Assembly: GCF_011326735.1 (NCBI RefSeq)
Contig: NZ_JAANCN010000003.1
Coordinates: 214,115-278,114 of the forward strand
From: Phycicoccus endophyticus
Lineage (GTDB): Bacteria; Actinomycetota; Actinomycetes; Actinomycetales; Dermatophilaceae
Direction of reading: 5' to 3'
Length of the DNA: 64,000 bases
A program made the position numbers and the translations under genes. Shown in pieces: positions 57,961 to 64,000 of this stretch (the stretch's first letter is position 1; every line of letters begins with the position of its first letter). Under the pieces are notes generated by a model that saw nothing but the letters and a program-made list of their open reading frames with translations, had not been told where the DNA came from and made no database searches.

Positions 57961-59579
57961 GTCGCGCGCTTCCGGCCGCCGCTGCGGCGCTGGCTCGGCC
58001 GGACCACCTGCTCGCCCGCCTCGGCGGCGTCGAGCGCGAGCGATCGCCCGTGGTCGGCGAGCGCGTCGACGAGGGCGACCGCGCTCGGCTCCGGCGCGAG
58101 GACGTCGACCCGCAGGCCGTGCTCCTCGGCGGTCTTGGCGGTCGCCGGGCCGATGCAGGCGATGACGGTGCTCGGGTGCGGCTTGCCGGCGATCCCGACG
58201 AGGTTGCGCACCGTCGAGCTCGAGGTGAACAGGACGGCGTCGAAGGCACCGGCCTTGATGGCGTCCCGCACCGGCGCGGCGGGCGGGGCGGCCCGCACCG
58301 TCCGGTACGCGGTGACGTCGTCGACCTCCCAGCCGGTCTCCTGCAGCCCCGCGACGAGGGTGTCGGTCGCGATGTCGGCCCGGGGCAGGAAGACCCGGTT
58401 GATCGGGTCGAGGTCGGCGTCGAACGGCGGCCAGACCTCGAGCAGCCCGCGGGCGGACTGCTCCTCGACCGGGACGAGGTCGGGGTTGATGCCCCACTCG
58501 CGCAGCGCCTCGGCCGTGACGCCGCCGACGGCGGCGACCTTGAGCCCGGCGAAGGAGCGGGCGTCCAGACCGAACTCGTCGAACTTCTCGCGGATGGCCC
58601 GCACGGCGTTGACCGACGTGAAGCCGACCCACTCGTACCGGCCGGTGACCATGCCCTTGACCGCCCGCTCGAGCTGCTGCGGGGTCCTCGGCGGCTCGAC
58701 CGAGATCGTCGGGACGATCTCGGCGTGCGCGCCGTGGTGCTCCAGGCGCGCGGTCATCGACCCGGACTGCTCCTTGGTCCGCGGGACGAGGACCGACCAG
58801 CCGTACAGCGGCTTGGTCTCGAACCACGAGAGGGTCTCGCGCAGCGGCACGGTGTCGCCGACGACGGCGAGCACGGGGAACCGCCCGGACGCCATCACCT
58901 CCGGCGCCTCGCCGAGGGTCGTGACGACCGTCCGCTGCTCGGTGCTCGTCCCGCGCTCGGTCACGGCCACCGGGGTGGAGGCCTCCCGCCCGGCTTCGAG
59001 CAGGGCGGCGAGGGTGCGGGCGGCCCGGTCGGGAGCCCCGAGGACGACGACGGTGGCCGCGGGGTCGAGGCCACCGGAGACGTCCGGGGACGCCGCACCG
59101 GCGGCGAGGACGTGGACGGCCGAGGTGGACTTGGTCGTCAGCGGCACGCCCGCGTAGGCCGGTACCGCGGTGAGGCTGCTGACGCCGGGGACCATCTCGA
59201 GCGCGATCCCCGCCTTGGTGAGCGCCTGGGCCTCCTCGGCGAGCCCGTTGAACACCGCCGGGTCACCGTCCATGAGCCGGACGACGAGCCCGCCGGGGTG
59301 GGCCTTGGCGGCCCGCACGACGAGCTTGGCCCGGGAGGCCTGGGTCAGCCGCTCCCCGTGGTCACCGTGGCCGGCGTCGATGACCTCGACGTCCGGGCGG
59401 GCGTGCCGCAGGGCGAGCTCCTCGCGGGCGACCTGGTCGATGACGACGGCGTCGGCCGCCGCGAGCAGCTCGGCCGCACGGACCGTGAGCAGCCCGGGGT
59501 CGCCGGGGCCGCCGCCGACGAAGGCGACGCGCGCGGGGACGCGGGAGGTGGACGGGGTGGTCGAGCGCGTGGTGCTCAC
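57957..59579 (-). CDS. hemD: Fused uroporphyrinogen-III C-methyltransferase-like / uroporphyrinogen-III synthase
   Basis: 540 residues in two domains. Residues 15-255 are a SUMT/CobA-like methyltransferase with [19 protein letters not shown]. Its second loop is [20 protein letters not shown] rather than the usual RLKGGDPFVFGRGGEE, so methylation activity may be altered. Residues 265-525 are the HemD uroporphyrinogen-III synthase fold, with [13 protein letters not shown] and [16 protein letters not shown]. HemD closes the tetrapyrrole ring; the N-domain could direct flux to siroheme or B12. GTG at 59579 overlaps the hemC stop by GTGA. Confidence 0.9.
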   Translation of the reverse strand: MSTTRSTTPSTSRVPARVAFVGGGPGDPGLLTVRAAELLAAADAVVIDQVAREELALRHARPDVEVIDAGHGDHGERLTQASRAKLVVRAAKAHPGGLVVRLMDGDPAVFNGLAEEAQALTKAGIALEMVPGVSSLTAVPAYAGVPLTTKSTSAVHVLAAGAASPDVSGGLDPAATVVVLGAPDRAARTLAALLEAGREASTPVAVTERGTSTEQRTVVTTLGEAPEVMASGRFPVLAVVGDTVPLRETLSWFETKPLYGWSVLVPRTKEQSGSMTARLEHHGAHAEIVPTISVEPPRTPQQLERAVKGMVTGRYEWVGFTSVNAVRAIREKFDEFGLDARSFAGLKVAAVGGVTAEALREWGINPDLVPVEEQSARGLLEVWPPFDADLDPINRVFLPRADIATDTLVAGLQETGWEVDDVTAYRTVRAAPPAAPVRDAIKAGAFDAVLFTSSSTVRNLVGIAGKPHPSTVIACIGPATAKTAEEHGLRVDVLAPEPSAVALVDALADHGRSLALDAAEAGEQVVRPSQRRSGGRKRAT

Positions 59580-60526
59580 TGGGCACGCTCCGTGAGAAGT
59601 CGGTCGGTGGACGTGGGCATGAGTTCTGCGGCGCCGTCCTCGAGGAGGAGGCGGGCCAGCCGGCGGCCGAGCTCGGCCGCGGCGGCCGGGTCGCCGGTCA
59701 GGGACCGGCGCAGGTCGGCCGAGCCGTCGGGGGCGGCGACGACCGCTCGCAGCGACAGCTCGGGGCCGTCCACCCCCTCGACGACCTCGGCGAGGGCGCC
59801 GACGGGTGCCGAGCAGCCGGCCTCGAGCTCGCCGAGCAGGGCACGCTCGGCGGTGACGCAGGCGCGGGCCTCGGCGTCCTCGAGGGTCGCCACGGCGGCG
59901 CGGACGTCCTCGGTGCCGCGGCGGACCTCGACGGCCAGGGCGCCCTGCCCGGGGGCCGGCAGCACCTGGAGGGGGTCGAGCAGCTCGGTCACCTCGGCGG
60001 CGCGGCCGAGGCGGCGCAGCCCGGCCGCCGCGAGGACGACGGCGTCGAGCCGGCCCTCGCTCACGGCACGGAGCCGGGTGTCGACGTTGCCGCGCAGCTC
60101 GGTGAGCTGCAGCCCCAGGCCGAGCGCCGCGAGCTGGGCGCGCCGGCGCGGCGACCCGGTGCCGACGGTGGCCCCGGCGGGCAGCTGGCCGAGGGTGAGC
60201 CCGTCCCGGGCGACGAGGGCGTCGCGCACGTCCTCGCGCACGGGGACGGCGGCGACCTCGACCCGCGGGTCGGCGGCGGTGGGCAGGTCCTTGAGCGAGT
60301 GCACCGCGAGGTCGACCTCCCCGGCGGCCAGCGCCTCGCGCAGCGCCGAGACGAAGACGCCGGTGCCGCCGAGGCTGGCGAGGGGGGTGGTGCGGTCACG
60401 GTCCCCGTCGGTGGTGACCTCGACGAGCTCCACGTCGTGCCCGAGCGCGCGCAGCCGCTCGGCCACCCACGTCGACTGGGTGCGGGCCAGGGCCGAGCGC
60501 CGGGTGCCGAGCCGCAGGGCGCTCAT
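59576..60526 (-). CDS. hemC: Hydroxymethylbilane synthase
   Basis: 316-residue porphobilinogen deaminase. [19 protein letters not shown] begins the protein, [15 protein letters not shown] and [15 protein letters not shown] are active-site stretches, and [15 protein letters not shown] near residue 240 has the cysteine that holds the dipyrromethane cofactor. ATG at 60526 overlaps the hemA stop by ATGA. Confidence 0.95.
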   Translation of the reverse strand: MSALRLGTRRSALARTQSTWVAERLRALGHDVELVEVTTDGDRDRTTPLASLGGTGVFVSALREALAAGEVDLAVHSLKDLPTAADPRVEVAAVPVREDVRDALVARDGLTLGQLPAGATVGTGSPRRRAQLAALGLGLQLTELRGNVDTRLRAVSEGRLDAVVLAAAGLRRLGRAAEVTELLDPLQVLPAPGQGALAVEVRRGTEDVRAAVATLEDAEARACVTAERALLGELEAGCSAPVGALAEVVEGVDGPELSLRAVVAAPDGSADLRRSLTGDPAAAAELGRRLARLLLEDGAAELMPTSTDRLLTERAQ

Positions 60527-61833
60527 CGCTCCTCCCCCGGGAGGGTGGGCGGGGCGCTGACGAGCGAGACGTCGCGCGGGTCGAGGTCGAACAGCTCCGA
60601 GAGCGCCCGGGCGTAGCTGCCGCCCTGGCCCTCCTGGGCGAGCTCTTTGACCCGCACCGTCGGGGTGTGCAGCAGCTTGTCGACGACCCGCTCGACCGCC
60701 CGGCGCACCTCGGCGCGCTCCGCCGCGTCCAGCCCCGGGGTCCGCCGCTCGAGGCGCGCCAGCTCGGCGGCGACGAGCTCGCCGGCCCGGGCGCGCAGCG
60801 CGGTGACCGTCGGGGCGACCGCCTGTGCGGAGCGCTCGACGAGGTAGGCCGCGACCTCGGCGGTCACGAGCTCGTTGGCGACCGCGACCTGAGGCGCCGA
60901 ACCGGCCTCGGCGAGGTCCTCCCCGAGCTCGGCGAGGCCGACGCGGGTGGCGCCCGCCAGCGCGGCGACGTCGACGTCGACGTCGTGCGGCAGAGCGAGG
61001 TCGACGTACACCTGCGGGCGCCCGTCGCGGGCCGCCAGCGCCGCGCCGGCGTCGGCGGCGGTGACGACCCGCCCCCGGGCACCGGTCGAGGCGAGGACGA
61101 CGTCGGCCTCGGCGAGGGCCGCGCGCAGCTCGGTGAGCGGGCGGGCCCGTCCCCCGACCCGCTCGGCCACCGTGCGGGCGCGGTCCGGGTCGCGGTTGGC
61201 GACGACGAGCCCTCCGACGCCGTGCCGTGCGGCGGTCGCCGCGGCGAGGGCGCCCATCCCGCCGGCCCCCACGACGAGGACCGACCGCGCGCCGAGCCCC
61301 CCGAGGACGGCCTCGGCCCGGGTCAGCCCGGCGAGGACGAGCGAGCCGCTCACGAGGTCGATCTCGGTCTCGGAGTGCACCCGCTTGGCGACCCGCAGGG
61401 CCTGCTGGAGCAGCGCGTTGAGCGCCGGACCGACGTGGCCGTGCTTCTGGGCCCGCGAGAGGCTGCGGCGCACCTGCCCGAGGATCTGGGCCTCGCCGAC
61501 GGCCATCGAGTCCAGCCCGGAGGCGACGGTGAACGCGTGGCAGATGCCGCGGTCCTCGTAGTGCACGTACAGGTGCGGCTGCAGCTCGGCCCGTTCGACC
61601 CCGCAGGCCTCGGCCAGGGCGTTGGTCACGTCGACCAGCGCACCGTGGAAGGTCAGGGACTCGGCGTAGACCTCGGTGCGGTTGCACGTGGAGAGCACGA
61701 CCGCCTCGGTGACGTGCTCCGAGCGCAGGATGTCGGCCTCGAGCGCCGTCGCGGCCGAGCCGTCGAGGGCGACCGACTCCAGGAGCGAGAGCGGGGCCTG
61801 GTGGTGGGAGAGGCCGAGGACGACGAGGCTCAC
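60523..61833 (-). CDS. hemA: Glutamyl-tRNA reductase
   Basis: 436 residues. Catalytic Cys in [15 protein letters not shown] near residue 50, [20 protein letters not shown], and the NADPH-binding [20 protein letters not shown]. It reduces glutamyl-tRNA to glutamate-1-semialdehyde, the first step of C5 heme synthesis; HemL takes the product. GTG at 61833 overlaps the rex stop by GTGA, so its expression follows Rex. Confidence 0.95.
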   Translation of the reverse strand: MSLVVLGLSHHQAPLSLLESVALDGSAATALEADILRSEHVTEAVVLSTCNRTEVYAESLTFHGALVDVTNALAEACGVERAELQPHLYVHYEDRGICHAFTVASGLDSMAVGEAQILGQVRRSLSRAQKHGHVGPALNALLQQALRVAKRVHSETEIDLVSGSLVLAGLTRAEAVLGGLGARSVLVVGAGGMGALAAATAARHGVGGLVVANRDPDRARTVAERVGGRARPLTELRAALAEADVVLASTGARGRVVTAADAGAALAARDGRPQVYVDLALPHDVDVDVAALAGATRVGLAELGEDLAEAGSAPQVAVANELVTAEVAAYLVERSAQAVAPTVTALRARAGELVAAELARLERRTPGLDAAERAEVRRAVERVVDKLLHTPTVRVKELAQEGQGGSYARALSELFDLDPRDVSLVSAPPTLPGEER

Positions 61834-62495
61834 GGCGCCACCGCCTCGGCGACGGCGAGCCGCTGCCCGTGGAAGGCGAGGATCTGCAGCTCGGTCGAGA
61901 GGTCGACCTTCCGGACGACGACGGCGTCGGGCACGGTGAGGACGACGGGGGCGAAGTTCAGCACGGAGCGGACCCCGGCGGCGACGAGCGCGTCGCAGGC
62001 CTCCTGGGCGCTCTCCGGCGGGGTCGCGATGACGCCGATGGCCAGGCCCTCGCCCTCGACGAGCGCGGCGAGGTCGGCCATCGGGCGTACCCGGGAGCCG
62101 GAGACCCGCTCACCGACGACGCGCGGGTCGCGGTCGAGGAGGGCGATGACCCGAAAGCCCCGTTCGGCGAAGCCGCGGTAGGCGGCGAGCGCCCGCCCGA
62201 GGTTGCCCATCCCGACGATGGCGACCGGCCAGTCCTGGGTGAGCCCGAGCGCGGTCGCGATCTCGGAGGCGAGCCGCTCCACGTCGTAGCCGACGCCCCG
62301 GACGCCGTAGCTACCGAGGTGGGAGAGGTCCTTGCGCAGCTTGGCCGAGCTGACGCCGGCCGCGGCGGCGAGCTCCTCGGAGCTGACCGACTCGGTGCCC
62401 TCGTCGGCGAGGGCGGCCAGGGCCCGCAGGTAGACCGGCAGACGGGCCACCGATGCCTCCGGGACCCCCCGGCGGGTGGCTGCTGCGGTGGACAC
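61830..62495 (-). CDS. rex: Redox-sensing transcriptional repressor Rex
   Basis: 221 residues. The winged-helix DNA-binding half (residues ~10-80) includes [20 protein letters not shown] and [19 protein letters not shown]. The Rossmann half has [18 protein letters not shown], which binds NADH/NAD+, and ends [18 protein letters not shown], the swapped C-terminal helix of the dimer. Rex binds its operators when NADH is low and lets go when NADH rises. It starts the operon rex-hemA-hemC-hemD-hemB, as in Streptomyces, and its own promoter carries a Rex operator. The AAGGAG site lies rather far (about 13 bases) from GTG 62495. Confidence 0.95.
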   Translation of the reverse strand: MSTAAATRRGVPEASVARLPVYLRALAALADEGTESVSSEELAAAAGVSSAKLRKDLSHLGSYGVRGVGYDVERLASEIATALGLTQDWPVAIVGMGNLGRALAAYRGFAERGFRVIALLDRDPRVVGERVSGSRVRPMADLAALVEGEGLAIGVIATPPESAQEACDALVAAGVRSVLNFAPVVLTVPDAVVVRKVDLSTELQILAFHGQRLAVAEAVAP

Positions 62496-62579
62496 GAGCG
62501 GTCACCGGCTCCTTTCCCAGGTTGCGGTCGCGGGGCGGCGGGCAGGGCGGTGCCGGCCACAGGACCGCGGAACCCCGAC

Positions 62580-62611
62580 AGCGTACGACTTTGTGAAGGG
62601 AGGCACAAAGT
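62580..62611 (-). promoter_or_regulatory. rex-hem operon promoter with Rex operator
   Basis: On the minus strand TTGTGC (62608-62603), a 17-base spacer and TACGCT (62585-62580) form a good promoter. A 24-base dyad, ACTTTGTG at 62588-62595 and CACAAAGT at 62604-62611, with eight bases between, covers the -35 box and most of the spacer. Its core TTGTGAAGGGAGGCACAA fits the Rex consensus except at two inner positions of one half. Rex would therefore repress its own operon. The rest of the 180-base gap 62496-62675 shows nothing else clear. Confidence 0.8.
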
Positions 62612-62675
62612 TGCGCACGACCCTGCGAGATGCTCCACCGGCACGGTGTGCTAGAAGCCCCCGCCGGTACCGGCC

Positions 62676-62936
62676 TCAGCGGGGCGGTGGGGTGGCGAGC
62701 GCGGCCCGCAGCCGAGCCTCGTCGACCCGCCAGAAGTCGTGCTGCCGGCCGTCGACGAGGGTGACGGGGACCTCCTCGGACCAGCGGGCGAGGAGCTGCG
62801 GGTCGGTGTCGACGTCGACCTCCTCCCACCCCGTACCGACGTCGGCGCAGACGCGGGCCACGACCTCGCGGGCGACGTCGCACAGGTGGCAGCCGGCGCG
62901 GCCGACGAGGGTGACCCGGACGGGAGGTTCGCTCAT
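62676..62936 (-). CDS. Glutaredoxin-like (DUF836) small protein
   Basis: 86 residues with a thioredoxin-like fold. LVGRAGCHLCDVAREVVARV has the CxxC active site, and VPVTLVDGRQHDFWRVDE includes the cis-proline region. It is likely a thiol-disulfide reductant, but its partner is unknown. ATG at 62936 follows the acyltransferase stop by eight bases, so the two are co-transcribed. The order glutaredoxin, rex, hem genes is common in actinobacteria. Confidence 0.88.
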   Translation of the reverse strand: MSEPPVRVTLVGRAGCHLCDVAREVVARVCADVGTGWEEVDVDTDPQLLARWSEEVPVTLVDGRQHDFWRVDEARLRAALATPPPR

Positions 62937-62944
62937 CGCCGGCC

Positions 62945-64000
62945 TCAGAAGAAGACCGACCGGCGCTGGGTGAGCAGCGCGTACAGGGTCTGCTGGATGG
63001 TCTCGCGGACCTGGTCGGTCAGGTCGAAGACGACCATCGGGTCCTCGGCGGCGCCCGGCTCGTGCCCCGCCGTCTCGACCGGCGTCCCGAACTCGATGAT
63101 CCACTTGCTCGGCAGCGGCACGAGCCCGAGCGGGCCGAGCCACGGGAAGGTCGGCGTCACCGGGGCGTAGGGCAGCCCGAACAGCCGCGCGAGCGAGCCC
63201 ATGTTGCCGAGGATGGGGGCGATCTCCTCGGCCCCGACGACCGAGCAGGGCACGATCGGCACCCCGGCGCCCAGGGCGACCGAGACGAACCCGCCCCGGC
63301 CGAACCGCTGCAGCTTGTAGCGCTCGCTGAACGGCTTGCCGATGCCCTTGAACCCCTCGGGGAAGACCCCGACGAGCTCACCCCCGCGGAAGAGCCGCTC
63401 GGCGTCCTCGTGGGCGGCCAGGGTCGACCCCGAACGGCGCGCGACGGCACTGACGACCGGGGTCTGGAAGAGCAGGTCGGCCCCGAGCGCCCGCATGGTC
63501 CGGTGCGCCGGGTGCTCGTCGTGGATGGCCAGCTGCACCATGAGCGAGTCCAGGGCCACCGTGCCGGAGTGGTTGGAGACCACGAGGGCGGGGCCCTCGG
63601 CGGGGATGTTCTCGATGCCGCGCACCTCGACGCGGAACCAGTGCCGGTACAGGGGCCGGAGCAGCGGGTAGAAGACGTGCTCGGTGAAGTCCTCGTCGAA
63701 GCCGAAGTCGTCGACGGTGTAGTCACCCTCGACCCGCCGGCGCAGGTAGGCCAGGACCTGCGCGACCCGGCGCTCCACGTCCTCGGGCTCGACCCCGGCC
63801 GCCTCGGCGGCGAGCCGCAGCGCCCCGACGAGGGCCTCCACGAGGTCGGCGAGGTCGGGCACGGGCAGCCCGGAGCGGCCCGGTGCGCCGGTCACCGTCG
63901 GGTCCAACGGGGGCGCGGCCTCGGCCCCGGACGGCCCGGACTCCCCCGGGGCCGGCGCGGCGGGCTCGGCCAGGCGCAGGCGGGGCCGGGCCGCCGCCTC
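62945..64000 (-). CDS. Lysophospholipid acyltransferase-family protein, 5' end outside the window
   Basis: PlsC-type acyltransferase. VVSNHSGTVALDSLMVQLAI carries the NHSG...D form of the HX4D motif, and GVFPEGFKGIGKPFSERY the second glycerol phosphate-binding motif. ALGAGVPIVPCSVVGAEEI follows. It resembles the actinobacterial group that includes Rv0502. The reading frame stays open to base 64000, with a Pro/Ala/Glu-rich N-terminal stretch and no convincing start; a TTG at 63907 is possible, but the true start probably lies outside. It leads into the glutaredoxin-like gene eight bases later. Confidence 0.82.
   Translation of the reverse strand, partial: EAAARPRLRLAEPAAPAPGESGPSGAEAAPPLDPTVTGAPGRSGLPVPDLADLVEALVGALRLAAEAAGVEPEDVERRVAQVLAYLRRRVEGDYTVDDFGFDEDFTEHVFYPLLRPLYRHWFRVEVRGIENIPAEGPALVVSNHSGTVALDSLMVQLAIHDEHPAHRTMRALGADLLFQTPVVSAVARRSGSTLAAHEDAERLFRGGELVGVFPEGFKGIGKPFSERYKLQRFGRGGFVSVALGAGVPIVPCSVVGAEEIAPILGNMGSLARLFGLPYAPVTPTFPWLGPLGLVPLPSKWIIEFGTPVETAGHEPGAAEDPMVVFDLTDQVRETIQQTLYALLTQRRSVFF

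Overview
High-GC actinobacterial chromosome. GTG starts are frequent, most operons overlap by GTGA/ATGA, and the gene content is menaquinone plus mycothiol-type. A member of the Micrococcineae, perhaps near Intrasporangiaceae, is the best guess; the sequence alone does not fix the genus. No tRNA, rRNA, CRISPR, prophage or insertion sequence is visible. The window is core metabolism, almost all of it serving the respiratory chain: complex I, menaquinone, cytochrome c maturation and tetrapyrroles.

Layout. 1-7944 (-): a very large Ig-like/fibronectin surface protein followed by moxR and a DUF58 gene cut by the left edge. 8086-10152 (-): a Tat-exported PhoX phosphatase with a PHO-box-like promoter. 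10296-11263 (-): a lone second nuoA-nuoB pair, divergent from korA-korB-rarD (11446-15328, +). 15352-17816 (-): a lactone/alditol oxidase coupled to a fold-III PLP enzyme. 17947-35304 (-): the full nuoA-N operon with a polyprenyl diphosphate synthase as its fifteenth gene. 35549-49180: menaquinone genes menG, F, J, D, C, B, E and A on both strands, interleaved with a WXG100-like/hydrolase pair, a mycothione reductase-like gene and small genes. 49218-55596 (-): hemL, phosphoglycerate mutase-like, resA, ccdA, resB, ccsB, DUF4229. 55631-56774: marR and divergent yceI. 56962-62495 (-): rex-hemA-hemC-cobA/hemD-hemB. 62676-64000 (-): glutaredoxin-like gene and an acyltransferase open at the right edge. 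Much of the men/hem/ccs order resembles the Mycobacterium tuberculosis Rv0500-Rv0562 region.

How it works together. KorAB makes reduced ferredoxin from 2-oxoglutarate. Complex I oxidises NADH and reduces menaquinone, whose ring (Men enzymes) and tail (GrcC-type synthase) are both made here. Heme and cytochrome c maturation supply the downstream cytochromes. Two Rex-type operators, one at the rex-hem promoter and one at the nuo promoter, tie both big operons to the NADH/NAD+ ratio.

The least explained DNA is at two convergent gene ends. One (37655-38084) is a 28-bp perfect inverted repeat enclosing five copies of a 62-bp unit, followed by GGGTGGG-rich repeats. The other (56857-56954) is a 27-bp perfect palindrome followed by the same kind of G-rich tract. 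The most interesting protein-level oddities are the divergent NuoA2/NuoB2 pair beside korAB, the long acidic tails on NuoC, NuoD and NuoE, and a WXG100-like/hydrolase cassette translationally coupled to menD.
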